Assembly: GCA_964556665.1 (NCBI GenBank)
Contig: CAZKXU010000064.1
Location: 1 to 20,346 of the forward strand
Source of the DNA: CAZKXU01 sp964556665
GTDB taxonomy: Bacteria > Bdellovibrionota_C > UBA2361 > CAZKXU01
Length of the DNA: 20,346 nt
Direction of reading: 5' to 3'
In this document: positions 1 through 8,552 of the stretch, piece by piece
Numbering within the stretch: the stretch's first letter is position 1
How the letters are laid out: each line of letters opens with the position of its first letter
Program-made: the position numbers and the translations under genes
The notes under the pieces: model-generated
Told to the model about the DNA's origin: nothing
The model's database searches: none
What the model saw: the letters and a program-made list of their open reading frames with translations, nothing else

Positions 1-3
1 TGT

Positions 4-72
4 CACGCTTCTCAGTCGGAAAATCCTCGCAATACTCCAGTATTGCTGCGGATTCCCTCCTTCCGAGGCGTG
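4..72. repeat. Long imperfect hairpin repeat
   Basis: Nested inverted repeat. An 8-bp inner stem (29-36 with 39-46, loop CC) is extended by 22-26 with 50-54, 16-21 with 61-66 and 4-8 with 68-72, giving about 24 paired bases with small internal loops. It lies downstream of the leftward M50 protease gene, so it could end that transcript, but no T-run follows it directly. Its size and form suggest a dispersed intergenic palindrome rather than a simple terminator. That is inference, because no second copy is present in the window. Confidence 0.6.
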
Positions 73-126
73 CCAATCTGGGGCAACGCTGCGCGCTATG
101 CGTGAAAAAACTTATTTGGCGAAGCA

Positions 127-1233
127 CTAGAAGATCTCCATGTCGTCCGGGTTATTCTGCTCATTTTTGGATTGCTTCTCTGCACTATATACCAGAAGTG
201 ATTCGATCAGTTTATCTTTTAAAATAATCCCTAGGAATTTACCCTGATCCATTACTAGGATAGGCTCTGGTGCTGGGCGGAGCTTGTCTATCACCTCACT
301 TAACTCGGTATCAGGTGCTATTGCGGTGACTTCACGCGCCATGATGGAAGAGATGTAGTTCTGTTCATTATAAACGGCCGCTGCTTCGATTATAGCATCT
401 TTGGAGACAATGCCTTTAAGCTCAGTATCATGCATGATTGGGAATACAGGCTGTAAAGAGCGCAGTACAACCTGAAGTGCTTGCGAGATGGTAGTAGCAT
501 GTGGAAGTATCTCCAGGTTGGTGAGCGGAATCATTACATCTGAGGCAGTTTTTCCCGCAACAAGCTCCTTTGTTTTCGAGTTCATATGTTCCTGGACGGC
601 ATTCGAGAATACTAGTGCTGCTATAAAGATAAGTACAAAATTCCCGTGATAGAGTGCAAATATGCCAAGAAGAATACTTAGGACTTGACTGATTCTAGTG
701 GCAATTGCAGTAGCGTGTTTTACATTTAGTAGCATTAATGATGCTCTAAGGACACGACCTCCATCCATCGGAAATGCGGGTATGGAATTAAAGAGAACCA
801 GTACTACGTTGGCTATAAAGACATGATCTATGAAGGTTGTCGGATTAATTTCCTGACGCAAAGGTAAAGATGTAAACGACCAAAGTAGGACGGCGATAAG
901 TACATTGACCATTGGTCCAGCAAGGGCAATTAGAAGCTCTCCTAACGGCTTGGCCTCTCCCATTAATGAAGCTATTCCGCCAAACGGGTAAAGGGTGATA
1001 TCACGGGTCTTTATTCTAAACTGTTGAGCTGTAATTGCATGTCCTAATTCATGCAAAAGAACACATAGAAATATTGTGAGTACAAAAAGTACTTCGTATA
1101 CTGGTTGTCCCTCTATGCGGACCTCTTCAAGAGCGATCCATAGAAGAAATATAAAGAAAGTAAAATGGATCCGTATTGGGATACTTTTTACCTTCACCAG
1201 ATTCATGCACCAAACTGAGCTTCTTGCGGCCAC
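127..1233 (-). CDS. M50 family site-2-type metalloprotease with CBS pair
   Basis: Putative intramembrane zinc protease of the SpoIVFB/Rip3-like M50 group, acting in the inner membrane. The zinc motif HELGH is at residues 61-65 inside a hydrophobic segment, and the second active-site motif (N-S-I-P-A-F-P-M-D-G-G-R) is near residue 150. Several membrane segments span residues 20-220. Two CBS domains follow (about 227-340), probably a nucleotide-sensing regulatory part, as is usual in this subfamily. The annotated start is GTG with an AGGAG about 11 bases upstream. An in-frame ATG nine codons later (position 1206) gives the N-terminus more typical of the family and is a real alternative. It is divergent from the CNNM-type gene. 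The substrate is unknown. Confidence 0.9.
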   Translation of the reverse strand: MAARSSVWCMNLVKVKSIPIRIHFTFFIFLLWIALEEVRIEGQPVYEVLFVLTIFLCVLLHELGHAITAQQFRIKTRDITLYPFGGIASLMGEAKPLGELLIALAGPMVNVLIAVLLWSFTSLPLRQEINPTTFIDHVFIANVVLVLFNSIPAFPMDGGRVLRASLMLLNVKHATAIATRISQVLSILLGIFALYHGNFVLIFIAALVFSNAVQEHMNSKTKELVAGKTASDVMIPLTNLEILPHATTISQALQVVLRSLQPVFPIMHDTELKGIVSKDAIIEAAAVYNEQNYISSIMAREVTAIAPDTELSEVIDKLRPAPEPILVMDQGKFLGIILKDKLIESLLVYSAEKQSKNEQNNPDDMEIF

Positions 1234-1281
1234 TGTTACAAATACTCCTTTGAATGCCCTTTAACATTTGGTTATAGCGCA

Positions 1282-1311
1282 TTGCCAAACTGAGGAAGGG
1301 TCACATATACT
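1282..1311 (+). promoter_or_regulatory. Putative sigma70 promoter for the CNNM-type gene
   Basis: TTGCCA (1282-1287) and TATACT (1306-1311) are separated by 18 bases. The ATG of the CNNM-type gene follows 35 bases after the -10. No good Shine-Dalgarno is visible before that ATG. The call rests on consensus match only. Confidence 0.4.
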
Positions 1312-1346
1312 GTTATAGTTACTCTACCCTTAAATTTCAACTGGTT

Positions 1347-2399
1347 ATGCTTATATTGCTTGTTTTAACCACGCTGCTTGTATTGATAACCTCTTTTTTA
1401 TGCTCATTAACAGAGGCGGCATTGTATGCTGTGCCTCTCGCCTACGTTAAGCATCTTGCAGACGCAGGTTCGGGACCAGGAAAGCTATTATATAAGCTTA
1501 AGACCGATATCAATAGACCAATTGCCGCTATTCTTATAATGAACACACTGGCCAACACGGCCGGTGCAGCTTTTTGTGGTGCATTGGTTGGCCAGATGTA
1601 CGGTGAAAGTGGTGTCTTAATATACTCAATAGGGATTACCTTGGTGATTCTGTACCTTGGTGAAATTACACCAAAGGTTCTAGGGGTAGCTTTTAATAAA
1701 TTTCTAGCACCACTTACCTCGGTTCCCTTGACGCTGTTGGTCAAAATTCTCTATCCGATGTTAAAACTTTCTGACTTTATCTCTACATTGCTAACTCGGA
1801 ACAAACGTAAAAGCGGAGTATCACAGGAGGAGGTTTTTTACATGGCAGCTATGGGTATAGAGCAGGGAACGCTCGACCATTTTGAGGGTTCTGTGATTAT
1901 GAATGTAATCGGATTGGACCGGCTTTTGGTACGGGATGTACTAACGCCTCGGGTTGTTGTTTTTAGATTATGCGAGGATGCAAAGCTTGGAGAGATTAAA
2001 GATGAGATTATGAATTGGAAGTATTCCCGTGTGCCCCTCTATGCTACTAACGATCAGGAGCATTTGACGAGATACGTGATTCAGCGTGATATTTTCAAGG
2101 ACCTAGTGCGCGGTAATGTAGATGTCACCCTCAAGGAGCTTTCACGCCCCTTGCCGGTGGTCCCGGAATTGATGCGCGTAGATAAGTTATTACGGCAGAT
2201 GTTTGAGCGCAAAGACCATATCTGTAGTGTTGTAGATGAGCATGGAGCTTTAGCTGGAATTATCTGCTTAGAGGATATTATAGAAGAGGTTGTCGGTAAG
2301 GAGATCGTGGATGAAACCGACATGGTCAGCGATCTAAGAAGTTATGCAAAACAGAAAGGGAGTCGTGCCGAGAAAAAAAGGAATCAGCAGGCGCCATAG
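1347..2399 (+). CDS. CNNM/CorC-type transporter (DUF21 + CBS pair), short form
   Basis: Inner-membrane protein of the CNNM/HlyC-CorC family, linked in other bacteria to Mg2+/Co2+ transport or efflux. The N-terminal DUF21/CNNM domain occupies residues 1 to about 180 with four hydrophobic segments and a conserved glycine-rich G-E-I-T-P-K motif near residue 107. A pair of CBS domains covers about 195-320 (D-V-L-T-P-R-V in the first, E-D-I-I-E-E-V-V-G closing the second). The protein ends about 30 residues after the second CBS in a basic tail, so it lacks the C-terminal CorC_HlyC domain of longer members. It is divergent from the M50 protease, which also carries two CBS domains. Ion specificity cannot be inferred. 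Confidence 0.88.
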   Translation: MLILLVLTTLLVLITSFLCSLTEAALYAVPLAYVKHLADAGSGPGKLLYKLKTDINRPIAAILIMNTLANTAGAAFCGALVGQMYGESGVLIYSIGITLVILYLGEITPKVLGVAFNKFLAPLTSVPLTLLVKILYPMLKLSDFISTLLTRNKRKSGVSQEEVFYMAAMGIEQGTLDHFEGSVIMNVIGLDRLLVRDVLTPRVVVFRLCEDAKLGEIKDEIMNWKYSRVPLYATNDQEHLTRYVIQRDIFKDLVRGNVDVTLKELSRPLPVVPELMRVDKLLRQMFERKDHICSVVDEHGALAGIICLEDIIEEVVGKEIVDETDMVSDLRSYAKQKGSRAEKKRNQQAP

Positions 2400-2475
2400 T
2401 GGTAGCTAATTTCTTTGCAGAGGAGTTCTCAACGGTACCAGTATAGATGAGCTTTCAGAGGAGTCTTGCAGTCTG

Positions 2476-4224
2476 CTAAATAATGCCGACTAATTCATTT
2501 TTCCAAGCACCCATCCAGTCAGGCCCTGTACGAGCATAAATATCACAGAATGTACGACGTGCCTCCTGAACTTTTGCTGTTTGCCACCATTTTAGTGGAT
2601 TATCCGTGATCTCATTTACAAACCGTGCTGCCGCGATAGGTGTCTCGTGGAAAATGCCTACATCTCTTAGTAACTCAAAGTATGGTGATGCTTCAGGGCG
2701 GATCTCCCAATACTTAGGGTTCCAAAAGATGATAGTAGGAAAGTTAGCTGATAGAGTCTCAAGGTATGTCGTAGCGTTGTATGTTCCGATAAAAAGTCTA
2801 GATTGAGAGAGCTGCGCCTCCAATGAGTCGCCTCCTCGATAAATTCTAAAATCAGGCTTTATATCCTCCCAGCGTTCCCTTTCATTCCATCCATAGTCAT
2901 ATGGATAGAGTCTTAGAAGTAAGGACTTCTTAGTTTGTGAATTTAAGGCAGAGGCAAATTGCATCTGCTCATTTAGGTATATAAGTGTTTGAGAGGCGAC
3001 TGGTATGCTGTATAATCGGTATGAATAACGCGGTATCGAGGTTAGCACCCAAAGAATATCACCAGCTGGTTTAACCCTGATCCTCTTATTAATTCCAACA
3101 AGTTTACTAGCAATAGTTGGCCTGACACGTACGTCATCTTTACTACTCCAGCCCCAACTAAAAAACTGATCCGAAATTCCAATTTCAAAATCATCAGCGG
3201 AGGAAAAAAGGCCGCTGCCATAGTGTCCGCCATGCTGACCGATAATTAGTTTTGCGTCGTGTTCGACTGACTCAGCAGCCCAAATTTTAAACCCCTCATT
3301 CGCATAATGGGCGTTAGATGTGAATATTACTTTTGGGGCATTAGGATACTGATTGAGAGCTGCACATCGTAACTGTTGGTAGGATTCTATGTAAGCTTTA
3401 GGTATCAATTCGGAGATTAAGCTGATCAATCTAGTTTCAAAAAGATTAGTCGTGGGAATGTGCATGAACTTTGATCGCAGCTCGCTCTGGTATTTTAGAT
3501 TAGGAGTAGGTATTGAGCTGATACCAAAAAATGGAGCTTGTCCAAGTCTCAATTGGAGACGGAATAGATCTTTTCGATTAAGATAGCTACTGATGAGGAC
3601 GACCTGATTTAGTGCGTTGGGGATGCAGCGATCATATCTATCAAGCAACCAGCGTAATACTTCTCTTGGCCTGTTACGCAATTCTTTTCCGCGTGGTTCA
3701 GGCGTTATTATTTCTGAGGGGGCTCGTTCATACGGAATCTCTCCCGATTGCTCTATTAAGCGGCTATATACTACGTGGTTATAGGTGTCATTGATAAAGC
3801 TATCATTGAACTCTGTAAAATCTAGAGGCACTGCGCTCTCTGGATCTGCTGTAGAGATAACAGTATTAGTAATAGTCTTAAGACGAGCGGCTGCATAGAT
3901 TGAGAGGTAACGATCATAAACTGATTCAATAAAGAAGCGCAGCCAAGGAGCAATAATAATGTTCCAGTATCGGATAGAATGATCTGTGCCATGTATCGTA
4001 TTCAAACATTTAGCAACAGCCGGAAGGAGTGTACTAAAAAGAGCAGTTAAATATCGGTAGTCCTTATACAGCTTACTCCTATCATCCCAATGATACGGTA
4101 GAAGCTGGTAATCAAGGTTCTGCCATTTAGCGCGATCTTTATATATTAAACACCACTCACCTAGAAAAAGAATTTTCTGTTCTGGTTTCCAATAACGGTA
4201 ATCTGCAGTGGTGATTAGGAACAT
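2476..4224 (-). CDS. LIC12162-family putative surface-carbohydrate transferase
   Basis: Resembles the putative transferase family named after Leptospira LIC12162, found in surface-polysaccharide loci. The N-terminus (L-I-T-T-A-D-Y-R-Y-W followed by L-F-L-G-E-W-C) and a G-Q-H-G-G-H-Y-G motif near residue 328 are the features I recognise. The C-terminal half has a C-terminal glycosyltransferase-like stretch ending in a segment rich in T-Y-N-A-T-T-Y-L-E. There is no signal peptide and no membrane segment, so it is probably cytoplasmic or peripheral. It starts 17 bases after the radical SAM gene, whose end supplies an AGGAG, so the two are almost certainly cotranscribed. Donor and acceptor are unknown. 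It ends convergently with the CNNM-type gene. Confidence 0.75.
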   Translation of the reverse strand: MFLITTADYRYWKPEQKILFLGEWCLIYKDRAKWQNLDYQLLPYHWDDRSKLYKDYRYLTALFSTLLPAVAKCLNTIHGTDHSIRYWNIIIAPWLRFFIESVYDRYLSIYAAARLKTITNTVISTADPESAVPLDFTEFNDSFINDTYNHVVYSRLIEQSGEIPYERAPSEIITPEPRGKELRNRPREVLRWLLDRYDRCIPNALNQVVLISSYLNRKDLFRLQLRLGQAPFFGISSIPTPNLKYQSELRSKFMHIPTTNLFETRLISLISELIPKAYIESYQQLRCAALNQYPNAPKVIFTSNAHYANEGFKIWAAESVEHDAKLIIGQHGGHYGSGLFSSADDFEIGISDQFFSWGWSSKDDVRVRPTIASKLVGINKRIRVKPAGDILWVLTSIPRYSYRLYSIPVASQTLIYLNEQMQFASALNSQTKKSLLLRLYPYDYGWNERERWEDIKPDFRIYRGGDSLEAQLSQSRLFIGTYNATTYLETLSANFPTIIFWNPKYWEIRPEASPYFELLRDVGIFHETPIAAARFVNEITDNPLKWWQTAKVQEARRTFCDIYARTGPDWMGAWKNELVGII

Positions 4225-4241
4225 AGGATCTCGGAAAGCTC

Positions 4242-5801
4242 CTATCCGTTTACAGGCTGCGGCAACTCTTTATCTGTTGCTGCTGCTTCGAAGTCCTGAT
4301 TGTCCGCTTTGAAAAACTTTGCGGTAAATTCCTGCTTTAATTGGTCATAGATTTTTTGCCCCTCTACGGTATCTGCTTCGGCTCGCTTAATCTCTGGCCA
4401 GCGTGACTCAGGGAATTTAACATACATATTGAAAGTTTTTACTAATCCCTGAATCTCATTCTTAGGAAATTGAGGCATATTTAGTATTGAGTCCCCAATT
4501 ACAAAAGACTGAGCAATATCCTCATTTTTTATAAATCCTAAATTTTCACATTCAACTCTTAGTGGGGTTCCGTGAAAGGGGGTGAAGTGGTAAGCATTGC
4601 GATCATTTGCGTCAATCAGACGGTTTAAGCGCACGGTATCAAATGCCAACTCATAGGTCTCATGTGGAAAGCCCATAATATTATTTACACTAAATGGAAT
4701 TCCAGAATCGACTACGATCTTAAAGTTTTTCACCATTAGATCGTTCGAGACCGGCCTCTGCAACCAGTGTCTTCTAAACTCTTCATTGCCGTGTTCGATA
4801 CCAAAGGATATACGTGCGCATCCGATCTCTTTAAGTAGTTTTAGGCGTTCAGGTTGAACGGTCTCGATGCGGGTTTGGCACCAGAATGGCAGCGCGATAT
4901 CTTTATACATCTCAGCAAACTCTTCAAACTCCCCTTGGCGCCAGGAAAAGAAAGTATCTGCCCAGAAATAAAGGTACTCAGCCTTCATCTCGTTTTTATA
5001 AAAGAGAAGTTCCCGGCGCATATTGTCAAATGACTTACGACGTAAGAATGACTTACCCTCCTCCTCTTTATACATCTTCATCTGAGATGGGGAGTTACAG
5101 AAGGCGCATTTGTATGGGCAGCCACGAAAAGTTTCGACAGGAAACATGCGATAGACCTTCCCGCCCATGGGTCGGTAGTAACGCCCCTCTTCGAAAATCG
5201 ACATGTCAATTAGCGGGTTCTTATCCATATCAACCATATGTGTTTGGTTGATTTTGAAACTTCCATCTCTCTTTTTTACCCAAAGATTATCAATATGATC
5301 ATACGATTGGCCACGTTTGAGTGCCTCACATAATGCAACGAGAGCATCCTCGCCTTCACCCTTACATACAATGTCAATTTCAGGATATTTTAAGACTAAT
5401 GCTGGTGCAAAAGTAGGGAATACTCCGCCTGCTACAGTTAGAATATTATGTTTACGTACCCGTTGTAAGAGTTTGAGTCCCAACAGAAACATATCCTCTG
5501 TAGTGGAGAGTGCTAAAAGATCTGGCCCAAACTCGTCCACCTCCTTTTCAAAATCCTCAAAGCAGTCTGTGTGTTTAACTAGAATATCTCGAGGCATAGT
5601 AAAGGGGCGTGCCATGAGTCGGTCGGCTTTAGATTTATCAGAATCTGAAGACTTTCCATCCACAGTCAGGTAGGAGGTAGTATCAAATAGTCTAACTTCT
5701 ATTCCATTTTGTTTTAAAACTGAGGAGAGTAAGGCAACTCCAGGCGGTAGCATGTTCATCCCTTTGAGGTTGGGATAAATGAACATAACTTTGAAATTCA
5801 T
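4242..5801 (-). CDS. B12-binding domain radical SAM protein
   Basis: The N-terminal part (about residues 1-150) has the features of a cobalamin-binding domain: F-I-Y-P-N, then P-P-G-V-A-L-L-S-S-V-L-K and a parallel alpha/beta pattern. The radical SAM core follows with a complete C-x3-C-x2-C motif (G-C-P-Y-K-C-A-F-C, near residues 227-235) that binds a [4Fe-4S] cluster. G-F-P-H-E-T, typical of the barrel of such enzymes, lies downstream. Members of this class carry out methylations or rearrangements. A sugar-modifying role is inferred from the surface-carbohydrate neighbours. The frame could also start at a GTG one codon upstream (5804). No clear ribosome site precedes either codon. It is first in a two-gene leftward operon and would need low-potential electrons, which the flavoprotein/Fe-S pair across the promoter could provide. 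Confidence 0.88.
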   Translation of the reverse strand: MNFKVMFIYPNLKGMNMLPPGVALLSSVLKQNGIEVRLFDTTSYLTVDGKSSDSDKSKADRLMARPFTMPRDILVKHTDCFEDFEKEVDEFGPDLLALSTTEDMFLLGLKLLQRVRKHNILTVAGGVFPTFAPALVLKYPEIDIVCKGEGEDALVALCEALKRGQSYDHIDNLWVKKRDGSFKINQTHMVDMDKNPLIDMSIFEEGRYYRPMGGKVYRMFPVETFRGCPYKCAFCNSPSQMKMYKEEEGKSFLRRKSFDNMRRELLFYKNEMKAEYLYFWADTFFSWRQGEFEEFAEMYKDIALPFWCQTRIETVQPERLKLLKEIGCARISFGIEHGNEEFRRHWLQRPVSNDLMVKNFKIVVDSGIPFSVNNIMGFPHETYELAFDTVRLNRLIDANDRNAYHFTPFHGTPLRVECENLGFIKNEDIAQSFVIGDSILNMPQFPKNEIQGLVKTFNMYVKFPESRWPEIKRAEADTVEGQKIYDQLKQEFTAKFFKADNQDFEAAATDKELPQPVNG

Positions 5802-5864
5802 CACAAATACTCGAAAAATGGACTCTTTCTTTTGCTCCCTTTAGGGAGAAAACTTGCGCGAAAA

Positions 5865-5894
5865 TTGACTTTATCTATAACCCTAAACTAGTAT
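5865..5894 (+). promoter_or_regulatory. Putative promoter of the rightward carbohydrate operon
   Basis: TTGACT (5865-5870), 18-base spacer, TAGTAT (5889-5894). The predicted transcript would begin only about ten bases before the ATG at 5912, and no Shine-Dalgarno is seen, so the first gene might be translated from a very short leader. It overlaps the opposing promoter at 5875-5903. Confidence 0.4.
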
Positions 5895-5903
5895 CATTAG
5901 CAA
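5875..5903 (-). promoter_or_regulatory. Putative promoter of the leftward radical SAM operon
   Basis: On the minus strand TTGCTA (5903-5898) and TTATAG (5880-5875) are 17 bases apart. The element physically overlaps the rightward promoter, so polymerase could not occupy both at once. The call is from consensus only. Confidence 0.35.
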
Positions 5904-5911
5904 ACCAAAAT

Positions 5912-7798
5912 ATGGTATATCTGCTTAAAAAAAACCAGGGGCTATCGGTTAGGGCAGATAGGTGGATCTATTTAGGCGAGGATTTTATATATATGAAATC
6001 TCTCGCCTTACTGCTGGGCGAAGAATCAAGAATAAGCTTTGCCGGCGAGTTTAAAAACGCACTTCACGAAACTAGAGAAAACTTCATTCAATGGAGCGCC
6101 GAGCTGGGTAGACCGTATGGGGACTCGATTAGCTGGTGGAGTACTCAAACGTCTTCGAGAAATATCTTAGTATCCCCTCTATTTCTAAATATCTGCTACC
6201 TTCAGATTTTAAAAAAAGTATTAAAAAACTTTACTAGAGATTCTACTCTGATAGTGATCTGTGATGATTGGTTTTTATTACAGAGCGTTGAAAAGCTGCT
6301 ATCAAAGCTTGGTCTAGCACACGCCCGTCTTGGTACCACTAAATTGCTACAGAGCGTAGATTTCATTAAGGCGACTATTGCCTGGATAGCTCGCTGGCTT
6401 AGAGGGGTCGCTGTCTTAGTTCGAAGTATTTATGCGGCGCGTCGTACTAAAAACATACCTATACTGGGAGCGCGGGCTTCCACCCCGCAAACGAAATTAA
6501 TGACAGCGCAGCGGATTGTTATCCATACCTGTGTAGAGGAGAGCTGCTTCGGCAGCACAGGGAGTTTCCAGGACCGCTACTTCCCTAATTTGGCAGAGTG
6601 GCTGCAGAAGAACAATTATGAGGTCGTTATCATGCCTTGGTTGTTTAATGTAAAGCGCTCTACCAAAGAGGCTTTTGCCTGGATGCGCAGCAATGTACAG
6701 AGATTTCTAATTATTGAAGATTACTTCCGTTTTCAAGATTTCCCAGGAGCAGCATGGAGAATCTTGCAGAGCGCTTTTATGCTCTCAGGTCAGCATGCAT
6801 TTATGGGATTAGATGTAACTGCGCTGCTGCAGCGGGAACGGATTAGAAATTCAGGGAGTGCATCCAATATGCGTTTCCTTCTATATATACCAGCTCTTAA
6901 GCGTTGGATTAAAGAGGGGAACAGATGTAAGATCTTTATAGATCTATTTGAAAATATGCCTCCAGAGCGCGCCTCTATTAAAGCACTGCGCGCCTATTCG
7001 CCACATACTAAGCTCATAGCTTACGCGCAGGTGTGCTCAATTCCATCGGATCTTCTGATCTATGCAATTCAAAAAGATGAATGGATCCGCGGCTACTACC
7101 CAGATCTGATAGTAACTAATAGCCAAATTGCCAAAGAGAACCTGATCAGTAACGGCTTTCCTGAGAAACAGCTTGCAGTAGGACCGGCACTGCGGCATAA
7201 GGCTTATTTAAATTCCGTAGAGCCAAACATTAATACAGGTGAAGCAAATATAATCTTAGTGCTTTTGCCTATTGATCTTAATGCCGCCATTGAATTATGC
7301 ACACTCGCCTTGCAGCTTCAGTCGTATGCGCTTAAAAATAGGCTTAAGATCTTTATAAAATCACACCCCATGATTCCAGAGACAAAAATTAAAGAGACAC
7401 TTGGTCATACAAGCACCGCTGAGAGTGTTTCCTGGGTTAATGGAGCGGTTAATTCCTATCTTTCAAGCGCAGCCTTAGTCTTAGGATTCCAAAGTGCGCT
7501 CCTTGATGCTGCGGCTCATGCGGCTCCATTTCTAATCCTAGACCGCGAGCTTGGTTTATCACTAAATCCATTTACTGCCTGGGAGGATAAATATTCTATC
7601 TGCAACAGCTTAACGGCAAAAGAGATCGTTGCTAATATAGATCGGCTGCTTGGGAGACTTAATACGGATGAAATTAAGAATGAGCGTATAGCGCTAGCTA
7701 AAGAACTTTTGTCTGGATTTGGAAGATTGGAGGCAGAGTATTTTAGAGCATTTTTAGGGGAAACTGGGCGCCAAGATTTTGCAGAAGTAGGAATGTGA
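5912..7798 (+). CDS. Putative surface-carbohydrate biosynthesis transferase
   Basis: First gene of the rightward operon, 628 residues. I recognise it only loosely: the N-terminal part, with S-W-W-S-T-Q-T-S-S-R-N and V-S-P-L-F-L-N-I-C-Y-L (about residues 71-98), resembles the large surface-carbohydrate biosynthesis proteins of Leptospira-type O-antigen loci (TIGR04326-like). The C-terminal half looks like a capsule/CDP-glycerol-type transferase, with I-K-S-H-P-M near residue 488 and an S-A-L-L-D-A-A-A-H motif before a final helix, as in such families. Residues about 185-193 are encoded by a REP-like hairpin repeat and probably form the linker between the two halves. There is no signal peptide; a basic hydrophobic stretch near 145-170 might touch the membrane. 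Donor and acceptor cannot be named. Confidence 0.7.
   Translation: MVYLLKKNQGLSVRADRWIYLGEDFIYMKSLALLLGEESRISFAGEFKNALHETRENFIQWSAELGRPYGDSISWWSTQTSSRNILVSPLFLNICYLQILKKVLKNFTRDSTLIVICDDWFLLQSVEKLLSKLGLAHARLGTTKLLQSVDFIKATIAWIARWLRGVAVLVRSIYAARRTKNIPILGARASTPQTKLMTAQRIVIHTCVEESCFGSTGSFQDRYFPNLAEWLQKNNYEVVIMPWLFNVKRSTKEAFAWMRSNVQRFLIIEDYFRFQDFPGAAWRILQSAFMLSGQHAFMGLDVTALLQRERIRNSGSASNMRFLLYIPALKRWIKEGNRCKIFIDLFENMPPERASIKALRAYSPHTKLIAYAQVCSIPSDLLIYAIQKDEWIRGYYPDLIVTNSQIAKENLISNGFPEKQLAVGPALRHKAYLNSVEPNINTGEANIILVLLPIDLNAAIELCTLALQLQSYALKNRLKIFIKSHPMIPETKIKETLGHTSTAESVSWVNGAVNSYLSSAALVLGFQSALLDAAAHAAPFLILDRELGLSLNPFTAWEDKYSICNSLTAKEIVANIDRLLGRLNTDEIKNERIALAKELLSGFGRLEAEYFRAFLGETGRQDFAEVGM
6465..6488 (+). 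repeat. REP-like hairpin repeat inside a coding region
   Basis: A 24-base element with the palindrome GCGGG...CCCGC around a TTCCA-type centre. It differs at two positions from the copy at 11206-11229 and closely matches the one at 13763-13786. It is read in frame here as L-G-A-R-A-S-T-P. Only a single element is present, without the inverted partner seen at the other two sites. Confidence 0.75.
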
Positions 7799-7799
7799 G

Positions 7800-8552
7800 G
7801 TGCGGGTATTGAAAAATATTAAACATATCTGTCTTGATAAAGACGGCACCATCATTGATGTTCATCTTTATTGGGCGGACATAATTGAAAAAAGATCAAT
7901 CCGTTTAGCTCAGTATTTTAACCTGCCTCAAAGTTATGTTTCGCATATCGCGCTGGGCATGGGGGTTAATCTAGAATCCGGAAGGATTCTTTCGCAAGGA
8001 CCTGTTGGATATAAACCTAGAGCAAAAGTAATAGCGGGGGCATTAAGCGCTTTAAATGACCTTGGTGTTGAGAGCCATGAAGATCTGATGGCTTCTATTT
8101 TCTCAGCAGTAGATCAGGAGATGCAGCTGAATAATGATTATAAAATTGCGCTTTTGCCAGGAGCGGCTGAAGGGATTCGTACTCTTTCAGAGGCAGGATA
8201 TATTCTATCCTGTTACTCCTCCGATCGGCTGAAGAATATAATCAATATCTTTGAGACTCTTAGACTAATCCAATTTTTTCATAAAATGATAGGCGGAGAT
8301 CTAGTGAAAGCAGGCAAGCCTGACGCAGAGGGGTTTTTACTAGCATGTAAAGAGGTAGGTGCAGCAGCAACTCATTCAGTATATATAGGAGATACGGAGG
8401 AGGATCTAATGATGGCACGCACAGCCGGCGGGGTAGGAGTAGGTGTCCTAACAGGGTTAGGTACAAGCTCCTCTTTGGGAGGAGATACTGAGTACATATT
8501 TAAGAATCTAATGGAAGCCACTCTATTTTTCGAAAATGGAAAAACAGTATAA
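7800..8552 (+). CDS. HAD-superfamily phosphatase
   Basis: Haloacid-dehalogenase-type hydrolase with all four motifs: D-K-D-G-T (nucleophile D13, acid/base D15), a serine in C-Y-S-S-D (about 140), the lysine region G-G-D-L-V-K-A-G-K-P-D (about 162-171) and G-D-T-E-E-D (about 196-201). The helical insert after motif I is that of a phosphoglycolate-phosphatase-like subfamily I enzyme. The chosen start is GTG, one base after the preceding stop, with AGGA about 10 bases upstream. A TTG three codons later is possible. In this operon it could remove phosphate from a sugar-acid phosphate before CMP activation, the role KdsC plays for Kdo, but it is longer than KdsC and carries an insert that KdsC lacks. 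Substrate is inferred from context only. Confidence 0.85.
   Translation: MRVLKNIKHICLDKDGTIIDVHLYWADIIEKRSIRLAQYFNLPQSYVSHIALGMGVNLESGRILSQGPVGYKPRAKVIAGALSALNDLGVESHEDLMASIFSAVDQEMQLNNDYKIALLPGAAEGIRTLSEAGYILSCYSSDRLKNIINIFETLRLIQFFHKMIGGDLVKAGKPDAEGFLLACKEVGAAATHSVYIGDTEEDLMMARTAGGVGVGVLTGLGTSSSLGGDTEYIFKNLMEATLFFENGKTV

Noticed and set aside
2419..2465. Direct repeat CAGAGGAGT twice between the CNNM and LIC12162 genes
   Set aside because: Nine bases, two copies, no hairpin and no link to a known element; chance is a sufficient explanation.
4886..5251. A 121-codon open frame on the plus strand within the radical SAM gene
   Set aside because: It lies wholly antisense to a gene with intact B12-radical SAM motifs, and its translation has no domain or ribosome site.
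5317..5673. A 118-codon open frame on the plus strand, also antisense to the radical SAM gene
   Set aside because: Serine-rich shadow translation of the opposite strand with no support of its own.
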